64,000 nt of DNA from Streptomyces maremycinicus (GTDB lineage: Bacteria > Actinomycetota > Actinomycetes > Streptomycetales > Streptomycetaceae). Positions 1 to 7,764 of the stretch are shown here, piece by piece. The translations under genes were made by a program, and so were the position numbers. Where the stretch lies: NCBI RefSeq assembly GCF_001184025.1, contig NZ_BBYG01000020.1, forward strand, positions 124,001 to 188,000, written 5' to 3'. Under the pieces are notes generated by a model. The model searched no databases. It saw only the letters and a list, made by a program, of their open reading frames with translations, and had not been told where the DNA came from. Numbering within the stretch: the stretch's first letter is position 1; each line of letters begins with the position of its first letter.

Positions 1-282
1 GGCGGTGAAGGTCAGGACGGCGAGCAGCAGGCCGAGGGCGAACAGCACGACGACCAGGAAGCCGCGGAACAGTCCGCGCCAGGGGCTCGTCCAGCCGTCG
101 GCGAACGGGGTCGACCACCCGACGAAGTCCTCGCCCCACACCGCGAGCGCCACCAGGGCCGCCGCGTAGAGGACCAGTGTGATCAGGCCGGGAACGAGCC
201 CGAACCCGTACTGCTTGCCGTGCCGGGCCACCCACCGCTGGCCCTTCAGGAGGTACGTGAACCCCACCCCTAGATCGCGCAT
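1..282 (-). CDS. EI24 domain-containing membrane protein (3' end outside window)
   Basis: The reading frame begins at the ATG at 282 and is still open at the window edge, so only the first 94 residues are seen. They start MRDLGVGFTYLLKGQRW, the usual opening of actinobacterial EI24 proteins (Etoposide-induced 2.4 / CysZ-like family). Two hydrophobic segments are visible, at about residues 28-48 and 73-94, separated by a polar stretch with Trp and Pro. The family is multi-pass integral membrane protein; CysZ members are linked to sulfate uptake, but the actinobacterial members have no settled function. It is divergent from the serine hydrolase gene at 544, with 261 bases between them. Confidence 0.8.
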   Translation of the reverse strand, partial: MRDLGVGFTYLLKGQRWVARHGKQYGFGLVPGLITLVLYAAALVALAVWGEDFVGWSTPFADGWTSPWRGLFRGFLVVVLFALGLLLAVLTFTA

Positions 283-543
283 GGCCGAACTCTATCGGTC
301 GTGCACATTTCACGGCCGGGAGCCGTGGGCCGCCCCGCACGCCATGCGGGGCGCGCCCGCAGGGGGCCGCCGTAGGCCATCCGGGGCATCGGTGACACCA
401 ACACCGTGTCGTCGCAGTTGAGTCGAACGGGTACACCTCGCCGTACCGATCTCCGGAAGCAATGCGCAGAGGGAGTTCCCGCAGGTCGCACAAGCGGTGA
501 TCACCATGGCTCACGTGAGCAGTGGGCCGGTTGAGGAGAGCGG

Positions 544-1719
544 ATGACTCGATTGACTGGGACGACGAGGGAGATCCACGGCACGGTCGCCGACGGATTC
601 GAAGCGGTGCGGGAGGCGTTCGCCGCGTTCGTCGCGGAGGAACGGCCCGATTACGAGGGCCAGTTGTGCGCCCATGTGCACGGTCGGCGGGTGGTCGACC
701 TGTGGGTGCCCGGCGACGGCGCCGGTCCCGACTCGCTCTACGGCGTCCATTCGTCGACCAAGGGCGCCGCCCACCTGGTGGTCGCCCTCCTCGTCCAGGA
801 GGGCACGCTGGAGCTGGACCGTAAAGTCACCTACTACTGGCCCGAGTTCGCGGCCGAGGGCAAGGGCGCGCTGACCCTGCGCGAGCTGCTCGCGCACCGG
901 GCCGGGGTGATCGGCACGGACGGCGGGTTCTCGCCGCAGGAGCTGGCCGACGACCGCCAGCTCGCCGAACGCCTCGCGGACCAGCGGCCGTTCTGGCGCC
1001 CGGGCACCGCGTTCGGCTACCACGGGCTGGTCATCGGGGCGCTCACCGGCGAGGTGGTACGGCGGGCCACCGGCCGTACGCTCCAGGAGGTGTACGAGGA
1101 GCGGGTGCGCGTCCCGTACGGGCTGGACTTCTTCCTTGGGCTGCCCGCGGCGCACGAGCCGCGGTTCCGCACCACGCGGCCGATGGCACCGACCGCGGAG
1201 CAGCGGGCGCTGCTGGACTCCGTGCCGGGCGGACCGCACACACTCGCCGCCGTCGCCTTCAACCGGCACGCCGCCCGGCCGACCGATCTGGAACTGCTAC
1301 CGAACGATCCGCTGATCCGGGCCAAGGGACCGGCATCGGTGGGCGGGGTGGCCTCGGCGCGCGGTCTGGCCGGGCTGTACGCGGCGGCGATCAGCGAGGT
1401 CGGCGGGAAGGCGCCGCTGCTGAAGGAGGACACGGCGGCGGAGTTCGGGCAGCTGCACTCGGTGGGCTACGACGTGGTGGCGCGCTCGCACAGGTCGTAC
1501 GGGCTGGGCTTCCAGGCGACCGCCGACACCTGGCACCCGTTCCTCGGCGCCGGCGCGTTCGGGCACAGCGGGGCGGGAGGCTGCCAGGCCTTCGCGGATC
1601 CGCGCAGCGGGCTGGCCTACGGCTACACCCGGCGCCGGTGCGCCTTCCCCGGCGGAGCCGCGCCGGAGAACGACCGGCTGGCGGCGGCGGTGCACGGGGC
1701 GGCCCTGGCGGCCGGCTAG
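544..1719 (+). CDS. Serine hydrolase, beta-lactamase / family VIII esterase type
   Basis: The 391-residue product belongs to the serine beta-lactamase-like superfamily (class C beta-lactamase, DD-peptidase and family VIII esterase fold). The SxxK motif is seen as HSSTKG near residue 77, placing the nucleophilic Ser and general-base Lys. The Tyr motif is seen as GYHG near residue 160, in the form common in EstB-type esterases. A Gly-rich strand near the C-terminus (FGHSGAGG) occupies the place of the KTG box. No signal peptide or membrane segment is visible, so a cytoplasmic esterase or amidase is more likely than a secreted lactamase. The ATG follows a GAGGAG ribosome site. The gene stands alone and converges on the oxidoreductase at 1836; the substrate cannot be told. 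Confidence 0.85.
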   Translation: MTRLTGTTREIHGTVADGFEAVREAFAAFVAEERPDYEGQLCAHVHGRRVVDLWVPGDGAGPDSLYGVHSSTKGAAHLVVALLVQEGTLELDRKVTYYWPEFAAEGKGALTLRELLAHRAGVIGTDGGFSPQELADDRQLAERLADQRPFWRPGTAFGYHGLVIGALTGEVVRRATGRTLQEVYEERVRVPYGLDFFLGLPAAHEPRFRTTRPMAPTAEQRALLDSVPGGPHTLAAVAFNRHAARPTDLELLPNDPLIRAKGPASVGGVASARGLAGLYAAAISEVGGKAPLLKEDTAAEFGQLHSVGYDVVARSHRSYGLGFQATADTWHPFLGAGAFGHSGAGGCQAFADPRSGLAYGYTRRRCAFPGGAAPENDRLAAAVHGAALAAG

Positions 1720-1742
1720 CTCCGGCGCGGGAGCCGACGCGC

Positions 1743-1781
1743 GCGAAGGCCGCACCCCACGTCCGGGGATGCGGCCTTCGC
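1743..1781. terminator. Bidirectional terminator between convergent genes
   Basis: A perfect 12-bp inverted repeat (GCGAAGGCCGCA at 1743-1754 and its complement at 1770-1781) surrounds a 15-base loop. It lies between the stop of the serine hydrolase and the stop of the convergent oxidoreductase, so it can end both transcripts. No U-tract follows, as is common in Streptomyces. Confidence 0.75.
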
Positions 1782-1835
1782 CGTACCCGACTACCGGTGG
1801 ACGACCGGTGTCGGGGCGGTGTCACGGACCGGGGA

Positions 1836-2855
1836 TCAGAGCTTGACGATCATCTTTCCGGTGTTGTCGCCGCGCAGCACCCCGAGGAACGCCTCCAGGT
1901 TGTTCTCGATGCCCTCGACGACCGTCTCGCGGTACTTGAGCTCGCCGGAGCGGACCCAGCCGCCGACCTCGCGCACGAACTCCGGCTGGAGGTCGTAGTG
2001 GTCGCCGACCAGGAAGCCCTCGATACGGCCGCGGGTCGCGATGAGGCGGGCGAGGTTCTTCGGGCCGGGGGCCGGCTCGGTGTTGTTGTAGACGGAGATC
2101 ATGCCGCAGACCACGATGCGGCCCTTCTCGTTGAGGGAGCCGATGGCCGCCTCGAGGTGGTCGCCGCCGACGTTGTCGAAGTAGACGTCGACGCCGTCGG
2201 GGGCGGCCTCGCGCAGCTGCGCGGCGACGGGGCCCTTCTTGTAGTTGAAGGCGGCGTCGAAGCCGTACTCCTCGACGAGCAGCTTGACCTTGTCGTCGGA
2301 GCCGGCCGAGCCGATGACCCGGGAGGCGCCCTTCAGCCTGGCGATCTGGCCGACCTGGCTGCCGACGGCACCGGCCGCGCCGGACACGAAGACGGAGTCG
2401 CCCTCCTTGAACGAGCCGGTGCGCAGCAGGCCCGCGTAGGCGGTGAGACCGGTCATCCCGAGGACGCCGAGGTAGGTGGAGAGCGGCGCGGCCGCGGGGT
2501 CGACCTTGACGGCCTGCCGGGCGTCGAACGTGGCGTACTCGCGCCAGCCGCCGAAGTGCAGGACGTGATCGCCGACGGAGACGCCCTCGGCGGCGGAGGC
2601 GACGACCTCACCGACCGCCCCGCCCTGCATGGCCTTGCCCAGTTCGAAGGGGGCGACGTACGACTTGGCCGCGCTCATCCGGCCGCGCATGTAGGGGTCG
2701 ACGGAGACGTACGCGTTGCGGACCAGGACCTCGCCCGGGCCGGGCTGCCGGATCTCCGCCTCGGCCAGCTCGAAGTCCTCGGGCTTCGGCCAGCCGACGG
2801 GACGGCTGAGCAGACGCCACTCGCGGCTGGTGGTGGGGAGGGCCGACTCGGTCAT
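1836..2855 (-). CDS. NADP-dependent oxidoreductase, zinc-independent MDR family
   Basis: The 339-residue product is a medium-chain dehydrogenase/reductase of the zinc-free leukotriene B4 dehydrogenase / CurA-like group, which reduces alpha,beta-unsaturated carbonyls with NADPH. It opens with SREWRLLSRPVGWPKPEDF, shows the family Tyr-Met-Arg-Gly patch (VSVDPYMRGRM) and the nucleotide-binding AGAVGS motif near residue 160, and contains the typical YFDNVGG strand. No structural-zinc Cys cluster is present. It is transcribed divergently from the MarR gene at 2964, and a perfect palindrome lies between the two starts, so MarR control by an electrophile or phenolic is likely. It may serve in detoxification of reactive enones. 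Confidence 0.9.
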   Translation of the reverse strand: MTESALPTTSREWRLLSRPVGWPKPEDFELAEAEIRQPGPGEVLVRNAYVSVDPYMRGRMSAAKSYVAPFELGKAMQGGAVGEVVASAAEGVSVGDHVLHFGGWREYATFDARQAVKVDPAAAPLSTYLGVLGMTGLTAYAGLLRTGSFKEGDSVFVSGAAGAVGSQVGQIARLKGASRVIGSAGSDDKVKLLVEEYGFDAAFNYKKGPVAAQLREAAPDGVDVYFDNVGGDHLEAAIGSLNEKGRIVVCGMISVYNNTEPAPGPKNLARLIATRGRIEGFLVGDHYDLQPEFVREVGGWVRSGELKYRETVVEGIENNLEAFLGVLRGDNTGKMIVKL

Positions 2856-2919
2856 GGGGGCTGCCTTTCCTGTGCGAGATACTCACCGACAAATGCTTCA
2901 CTACCTGAAACAACCATGC

Positions 2920-2936
2920 TCCTGAATATTTCAGGA
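2920..2936. promoter_or_regulatory. MarR-type operator in divergent promoter
   Basis: TCCTGAA-TAT-TTCAGGA is a perfect 7-bp inverted repeat with a 3-base spacer. An extra half-site CCTGAA lies at 2904-2909. The element sits 27 bases before the marR ATG and 64 bases before the oxidoreductase start, inside the AT-richest part of the 108-base divergent region. This is the size and place expected for a MarR dimer operator controlling both genes. Confidence 0.75.
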
Positions 2937-2963
2937 TGTCAAGTAACGGGGTACCCTGGAACC

Positions 2964-3416
2964 ATGCCCACCCCACATCCGGCCCCGCTCCCCGATGCCC
3001 TGACCATGGAGGTCGTCGGCCTGATCGGCGAGGTCGTGGCCCGGTACTACGAGGACTACGAGGAAGCCGCCGCAGGTCACGCCCTCACCGGCGCGCAGGC
3101 CCGGCTGCTGAGCCTGCTCTCGCTGGAGCCGCTGCCGATGCGGAAACTGGCGCAGAAGCTGAAGTGCGAGCCGTCCAACGTGACCGGCATCGTCGACCGG
3201 CTGGAGTCCCGCGGCCTGGTCGAACGGCGCCCCGATCCGGCCGACCGCCGGGTGAAGCTGGCGGCGGCCACGGCCGAGGGACGGCGGATCGCCAAGGGAC
3301 TGCGCGAGTCGCTGCGCTTCGCGCGCGAGCCACTGGCGGGACTGGCGGAAGAGGAGCGGGTGGCACTGCGGGGGCTCCTGCGCCGCATGCTGTCCACAGA
3401 AGCCGACGGGACCTGA
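2964..3416 (+). CDS. MarR family transcriptional regulator
   Basis: The 150-residue product is a winged-helix MarR repressor, normal in length. Helix-turn-helix and wing are visible at about residues 55-95: QKLKCEPSNVTGIVDRLESRGLVERRPDPADRRVKLAAAT, in which the recognition helix SNVTGIVDRLE and the DRR wing tip are hallmarks. The N- and C-terminal helices form the dimer interface. The chosen ATG follows TGGAACC; the frame is open far upstream, but only this start gives a normal MarR. It is divergent from the NADP oxidoreductase and should bind the palindrome at 2920-2936, repressing both genes until a small-molecule ligand binds. The ligand is unknown. Confidence 0.92.
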   Translation: MPTPHPAPLPDALTMEVVGLIGEVVARYYEDYEEAAAGHALTGAQARLLSLLSLEPLPMRKLAQKLKCEPSNVTGIVDRLESRGLVERRPDPADRRVKLAAATAEGRRIAKGLRESLRFAREPLAGLAEEERVALRGLLRRMLSTEADGT

Positions 3417-3445
3417 ACCCACCGCCCCAGGGCCTGTTCGGCGGC

Positions 3446-3643
3446 TCAGTCCTCCCTGGCGGAGTCTCCGCCCGCGGGGCGGGCCGTGCGGGCCGGTTCC
3501 GCCGCCGCGAGGGCCCGGCGCGGGATGCCCCGGGTCGCCGGTGGTCCTGCGGGCCGCGAAGCGGGCGCTGCGGCGGGGGCAGCCCACCAGGCACAGGCAC
3601 AGCCGTCGAGTACGGGCGCCGGAATTCCCGTCAGGGCGGTCAC
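3446..3643 (-). CDS. Small hypothetical protein coupled to the GntR gene
   Basis: This 65-residue frame starts at a GTG whose last three bases form the TGA of the GntR gene (GTGA overlap, 3640-3643), the usual sign of translational coupling. The product opens MTALTGIPAPVLDGCACAWWAAP and then becomes rich in Ala, Pro and Arg. A CxC pair and WW are the only distinctive residues. Third-codon GC is high throughout, as in real genes here. No domain is recognised and no function is proposed. The 29 bases beyond it and the 3' end of marR are the only other DNA in this convergent interval. It could be a chance frame in GC-rich DNA. Confidence 0.45.
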   Translation of the reverse strand: MTALTGIPAPVLDGCACAWWAAPAAAPASRPAGPPATRGIPRRALAAAEPARTARPAGGDSARED

Positions 3644-4440
3644 GCCCCCTCTTCTTCCGCCCCCTCGCCCGTGAATTCGTACTGCAATTCGTAGAGATGA
3701 CCGGCTTTCACCATCACGGTGACCTCGACGGGACGGCCGTCGTCGCTGTGGACCACGCGCAGGGTGCGCAGGACCGGCATCCCGCCGGTGAGGCGGAGGG
3801 CCTGGTACTGGGCCTGGGTGGGGACCCGGGCGGAGACCCGGTCCGTACTGCGGCGCGGCGGATGCCCGAGTTCGGTCAGCAGGGCCGGGGTGCCGCCCCG
3901 GATCCTGCGACGCTCGGCCAGCGGCGTGCCCCGTGCGATGTCCAGCGGGTAGTAGGACTCGACGAGTTCGGCGGGCTCGTCGTCGACGAGGAGTATCTGG
4001 CCGCGGAGCAGCGCGACGCCGTCCGCCGGGAGGTCGAGGGCGGCGCGCACATCGGCGGGCGGGCGGCTCTCGGCCACGTCGAGAAGCTGTATCCGGGCGT
4101 GCGTACCGTGCCGGGCCGCCTCGGCGAGCCAGCGGTAGGGCGCCCCGGGGCTGCCCGGCCGCATCAGCGCGGCGGGCCGGACTGTGCGCTGGCGGTGCTC
4201 GCGGACGGTGACGGAGGCGCCCGCCCTGCCGACCACCAGGCGTTCCTCCTTGAGGAGCTGAAGGGCCTTCTGGACCGTGGCGCTCGACGCCTCGAAGCGT
4301 TCCTTGAGCTGCGCGGTGGTGGGCAGGCTGGCGCCGGGGGCGAGCTCTCCGCTCATGATGTCGTCGCGCAGATCGGCCGCGATGCGCTCGTGCAGGGAGC
4401 GGCGGTCGACGGCTTCCGGGTCTGCCTTGGGCACGGTCAT
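3640..4440 (-). CDS. GntR family regulator, HutC/UTRA subfamily
   Basis: The 266-residue protein has a GntR winged helix at about residues 13-75 (SLHERIAADLRDDIMSGEL, then a TTAQLKERFEASSATVQKALQLL recognition region) and a UTRA ligand-binding domain over about residues 95-255. It contains the HutC-subfamily phrase VESYYPLDIARGTPLAERRRI. Such regulators sense sugars, amino acids or other small metabolites. Its start overlaps the stop of the UTRA-only gene upstream (ATGA at 4437-4440), so the two are made together. No metabolic gene is attached, so the effector is unknown. Confidence 0.92.
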   Translation of the reverse strand: MTVPKADPEAVDRRSLHERIAADLRDDIMSGELAPGASLPTTAQLKERFEASSATVQKALQLLKEERLVVGRAGASVTVREHRQRTVRPAALMRPGSPGAPYRWLAEAARHGTHARIQLLDVAESRPPADVRAALDLPADGVALLRGQILLVDDEPAELVESYYPLDIARGTPLAERRRIRGGTPALLTELGHPPRRSTDRVSARVPTQAQYQALRLTGGMPVLRTLRVVHSDDGRPVEVTVMVKAGHLYELQYEFTGEGAEEEGA

Positions 4441-4979
4441 CCGATCCTGATCTGGTAGCGCAGCCTCTGCCGTAGGGCAGGCATCACCATACGGTCGACC
4501 TGGATCGGCCGGTCGGCGTGGTCCAGCGTGAGCCGCAGGAGCCGCAGGACCGGTTCTCCGGGAGCGGTCCGCAGGATCCGGCGCTCCTCCTCGTGCGGCA
4601 TGCCGGCCGTCACGTCCTCCCGTACCAGGACACCGACGTGACCGAGCTCGGCGAGCAGGGTGAGGGCCCCGCCGGGAATCTTGGCCGTCCCGGCGAGACG
4701 GGTGCCCGCCGCTATGGCCGCCGGGTAGTACGAGTCGGTCAGCTCGCTGGGCTCCTCGTCGAGGAGGATCAGCCGCCGGCGTACGACGACCGGCTCGCCC
4801 TCGTGAACGCCGAGCAGCGCCGCCACGTCGGCGGGGGCGGGCACCTCACCGGCGTGCAGGATGCGCTGGGTGCCGCGCCGGCCCTCGGCCGCGGCCTCGG
4901 CGGCCCAGGCGTCGCCCTGCCCGGTGCCCCGTGGCGTCAGATACGGCAACGATGTGCTGACCCATCCGCTCGCACCCAC
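4437..4979 (-). CDS. UTRA-domain protein without a DNA-binding domain
   Basis: The 180-residue product is almost all UTRA domain (about residues 35-178: TQRILHAGEVPAPADVAALLGV, then DSYYPAAIAAGTRLAG and LTLLAELGHVGVLVREDVTAG), homologous to the C-terminal half of the GntR protein encoded next to it. The usual winged helix is missing; only about 30 residues (MGASGWVSTSLPYLTPR) precede the domain, and no upstream in-frame start would restore it. It overlaps the downstream GntR gene by 4 bases. It could act as a ligand-sensing partner of that regulator, forming mixed UTRA dimers, or be an independent metabolite-binding protein. Confidence 0.8.
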   Translation of the reverse strand: MGASGWVSTSLPYLTPRGTGQGDAWAAEAAAEGRRGTQRILHAGEVPAPADVAALLGVHEGEPVVVRRRLILLDEEPSELTDSYYPAAIAAGTRLAGTAKIPGGALTLLAELGHVGVLVREDVTAGMPHEEERRILRTAPGEPVLRLLRLTLDHADRPIQVDRMVMPALRQRLRYQIRIG

Positions 4980-5160
4980 GACTCCTCCTGTACGGCCGAC
5001 CGTTCTTTCGACCCTGCCGCCCTACACGGTAGGCGACTTGGCTCATCCGCCAACCGCCACCCTCAGCCACCCTCAGCCACCCTTCACCACCTTGTTACCT
5101 TTCGCGAATAACAGTAAGGTTTCGCCGCAGGACGCCCCAGAACCACCGGAGGTGCCCCCC

Positions 5161-5562
5161 GTGCCCCTGTCACGGCAACGTCGTTTCCCCCGCTCGCGCG
5201 CTTCCGTGCGGGCCGCCCGGATCTTCGTCCACCAGGTGCTGAGCGACTGGGACCGCGTGGACCGGCTGGACGACATAGAACTGTGCGTCTCGGAACTCGC
5301 CACGAACGCCCTGCTGCACGGGGTACCGCCCGGCAGGCAGTACTGCGTGACCCTCACCCTCGACGGCCCCCTGGTCCGGCTCTCGGTACGCGACACCGGC
5401 GACCACCCGCTGCCCGCGGACCCGCCGACCTCGGACGCCTGCTCGGGCCGGGGCCTGTACCTGGCCCGGGAACTCTCGGACGACCTGGGCATCACCGAGC
5501 ACCCCGTCGGCAAGACGGTGTGGGTGACCTTCAAGACGGAGAGCCGGCCCGCGACGCCGTGA
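5161..5562 (+). CDS. ATP-binding protein, HATPase anti-sigma/regulator type
   Basis: The 133-residue product is a single HATPase_c_2 (GHKL) domain of the RsbW/SpoIIAB-like group, many of which occur in Streptomyces. The N box is seen as ELATNALLHG near residue 46, the G1 box as VRDTGDHPLP, and the G2 region as CSGRGLYLARELSDDLG. The GTG at 5161 is chosen because GGAGG lies 8 bases upstream; a GTG at 5152 overlaps that site. Such proteins phosphorylate or sequester anti-anti-sigma partners; no partner is encoded alongside. The 181-base upstream region has an imperfect repeat CACCCTCAGC twice and TGTTA...TAACA at 5093-5113, possibly regulatory. Confidence 0.85.
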   Translation: MPLSRQRRFPRSRASVRAARIFVHQVLSDWDRVDRLDDIELCVSELATNALLHGVPPGRQYCVTLTLDGPLVRLSVRDTGDHPLPADPPTSDACSGRGLYLARELSDDLGITEHPVGKTVWVTFKTESRPATP

Positions 5563-5567
5563 CGACG

Positions 5568-5593
5568 GCTCCCGGCCCCGCGGGGCCGGGAGC
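5568..5593. terminator. Bidirectional terminator, 26-bp perfect palindrome
   Basis: The arms start GCTCCCGGCCCCG and are exactly self-complementary with no spacer. The element lies between the stop of the HATPase gene and the stop of the convergent permease gene at 5621, so it serves both. Confidence 0.75.
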
Positions 5594-5620
5594 ACCGCGG
5601 GCCGGGAGCGCCGCAGCGGC

Positions 5621-6643
5621 TCAGGTCTTCTTACGGGTCGTCATGAACCGCTGGACCAGGATGAACGCGCACAGCAGCACACCGGTGGCGATCTTCGTCC
5701 ACCAGGAGCTGAGCGTGCCCTCGAACTGGATGATGCTCTTGATCAGACCCAGCACCAGCACACCGAACAGGGTGCCCAGCACGTATCCGGAGCCACCCGT
5801 CAGCAGCGTGCCGCCGATGACCACCGCGGCGATCGCGTCGAGTTCCATGCCGGTCGCGTGCAACGGGTCGCCGGACTGGATGTACAGGGTGAAGAGCAGT
5901 CCGGCCAGGGCCGAGCAGAACCCGCTCACCGTGTACACGGCGATCTTCGTGCCGCCCTGCGGAAGACCCATCAGCATGGCCGACTGCTCGTTGCCGCCGA
6001 TGGCGTACACCCGGCGCCCGAAGCGGGTGTAGTGCAGGACGTAGAACGCCACGGCGAGGACGACCAGCGACACGATCGCGCCGATCGACAGGAATCCCAT
6101 GCCCAGCGACACCTGCGCCTGGGCCATGCTGCTCACCGAGGCGTCGCCGATGGAGATCGACTCCTTGCTGATGACCAGGCACAGGCCGCGGAAGAGGAAG
6201 AGGCCGGCGAGGGTCACGATGAAGGGCTGGATCTCGAAGTTGTGGATCACATAGCCCATCAGGAAGCCGCCGAAGGCGCCCACGGCCAGCGCCATCGGGA
6301 TCACCACCACGATCGGCAGTCCCTGGCGCTCCACCAGCCAGGCCGTGAACATCGTGGTGAAGCCGATCATCGAACCGACGGACAGGTCGATGCCGCCGGA
6401 CAGGATGACGAAGGTGACCCCGACGGCGGCGACCAGGAGATAGCCGTTGTCGATGAACAGGTTCAGGAAGACCTGCGGCTCGCCGAACCCGTAGTTCTGG
6501 TAGCGGCTCAGGCCGACGCCGTACATCACCAGGAAGAGCAGGGCGGTCACCGCGACGGGCAGCCGCCGGTCACCGAGCAGCCGCCCGGCCGTGGACGGGG
6601 TACGGCTGCCGGAGGCCGTGGGGCTCTGGGTGGTCGCGCTCAT
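5621..6643 (-). CDS. yjfF: Sugar ABC transporter permease, YjfF-like
   Basis: The 340-residue product is a BPD_transp_2 family permease of the ribose/galactofuranose class with many hydrophobic helices. It carries the class signature VGVTFVILSGGIDLSVGSMIG near residue 80 and the coupling-helix region GRRVYAIGGNEQSAMLMGL near residue 200. It is the last gene of an operon in the order binding protein - ATPase - permease - permease, the E. coli ytfQ-ytfR-ytfT-yjfF order. The ATG overlaps the TGA of the preceding permease by one base (TGATG). E. coli YtfQRT-YjfF imports galactofuranose; here the substrate may be a furanose such as arabinofuranose, given the arabinan genes nearby. Confidence 0.88.
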   Translation of the reverse strand: MSATTQSPTASGSRTPSTAGRLLGDRRLPVAVTALLFLVMYGVGLSRYQNYGFGEPQVFLNLFIDNGYLLVAAVGVTFVILSGGIDLSVGSMIGFTTMFTAWLVERQGLPIVVVIPMALAVGAFGGFLMGYVIHNFEIQPFIVTLAGLFLFRGLCLVISKESISIGDASVSSMAQAQVSLGMGFLSIGAIVSLVVLAVAFYVLHYTRFGRRVYAIGGNEQSAMLMGLPQGGTKIAVYTVSGFCSALAGLLFTLYIQSGDPLHATGMELDAIAAVVIGGTLLTGGSGYVLGTLFGVLVLGLIKSIIQFEGTLSSWWTKIATGVLLCAFILVQRFMTTRKKT

Positions 6644-7764
6644 CACGACACCTCCATCTTGGGGGCGGCCTCGGACGCCGCGGCGGGGTCCGCCGGGGCC
6701 GCGGCCTGCTTGCCGCTTCCCCGCGCACCCGATCCGGCGCCGAACCGGGCACCGAACACCTTGGCGCGGAACTTCGGGGACTGGAGCAGACAGACGACGA
6801 TGACGACGGCGGCCTTGAAGACCAGGTTGGTCTGGGTGGGCACGCCGATGGTGTAGATCGTGGTGGTCAGGGTCTGGATGACGAGGGCGCCGACCACCGT
6901 GCCGCCGACGGAGAACCGGCCGCCCAGGAGCGATGTGCCGCCGATCACCACGGCGAGGATCGCGTCGAGTTCGATCCACAGGCCGGCGTTGTTGCCGTCC
7001 GCGGCCGAGGTGTTGGAGCTGATCATCAGGCCGGCGATGCCCGCGCAGAGCGCGCAGAACGCGTACACCATGATCTTGATGCGCCGGGACCTGATGCCCA
7101 CCAGCCGGCTCGCCTCGGCGTTGCCGCCGACCGCCTCGACCAGCAGGCCGAGGGCCGTACGGCGGGTCAGTGCCACGGTGACGGCCACGACCGCGGCCAC
7201 CACGAAGATGGAGAACGGCAGGGTCAGCCAGTAGCCGCCGCCGATCAGCTTGTACGGCTCGCTGTTGACGGTGATGATCTGGCCGTCGGTGATCAGCTGG
7301 GCCACACCGCGTCCGGCGACCATGATGATCAGGGTCGCGATGATCGGCTGGATGCCCATCCTGGCGACCAGGAAGCCGTTCCACAGACCGCAGACGACCG
7401 CGGCCAGCAGGCCCAGGCCCATGGCGAGCAGCACCCCGGACAGGGCGCCCTGGTCGGACCGGTCGCTGATGTACGAGCAGGCCAGCGCCCCGGTGATGGC
7501 GACCACCGCGCCGACCGACAGGTCGATGCCGCCGGTGGCGATGACCAGGGTCATGCCGACCGCCACCAGGATGAGGGGCGATCCGAACAGCACGATCGAG
7601 ACGAGGCTGCCGTAGAGGTGGCCGTCCGCCATCCTGACCGAGAAGAAGTCGGGGGTGAAGGGCACGTTGACGAGCAGCAGCAGGACCAGGACCGCCACCG
7701 GCCAGAACAGGTGGTGGTGGGTCAGCGCCCGCCACCGGGAAGAGGTGGTCGAAGGGGTGGTCAC
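6643..7764 (-). CDS. ytfT: Sugar ABC transporter permease, YtfT-like
   Basis: The 373-residue product is the second BPD_transp_2 permease of the operon. It shows about ten hydrophobic segments, the signature VGMTLVIATGGIDLSVGAVVAITG near residue 100 and the GRxxL-VEAVGGNAEASRLVGI coupling helix. The C-terminus is a polar Ala/Pro/Lys tail. The GTG start lies in a GTGA overlap with the stop of the ATPase gene (7761-7764), so translation is coupled. It should pair with the YjfF-like permease to form the membrane channel for the sugar delivered by the lipoprotein encoded at 9401. Confidence 0.88.
   Translation of the reverse strand: MTTPSTTSSRWRALTHHHLFWPVAVLVLLLLVNVPFTPDFFSVRMADGHLYGSLVSIVLFGSPLILVAVGMTLVIATGGIDLSVGAVVAITGALACSYISDRSDQGALSGVLLAMGLGLLAAVVCGLWNGFLVARMGIQPIIATLIIMVAGRGVAQLITDGQIITVNSEPYKLIGGGYWLTLPFSIFVVAAVVAVTVALTRRTALGLLVEAVGGNAEASRLVGIRSRRIKIMVYAFCALCAGIAGLMISSNTSAADGNNAGLWIELDAILAVVIGGTSLLGGRFSVGGTVVGALVIQTLTTTIYTIGVPTQTNLVFKAAVVIVVCLLQSPKFRAKVFGARFGAGSGARGSGKQAAAPADPAAASEAAPKMEVS

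Noticed and set aside
511-1269. A 252-residue minus-strand frame opposite the serine hydrolase gene
   Set aside because: Arg/Gly/Pro-rich composition with no domain; complement of a gene with clear catalytic motifs.
1638-3416. A 592-residue open frame running through the oxidoreductase gene into marR
   Set aside because: Only its last 150 residues are a real protein (MarR); the upstream part is the antisense shadow of the oxidoreductase gene.
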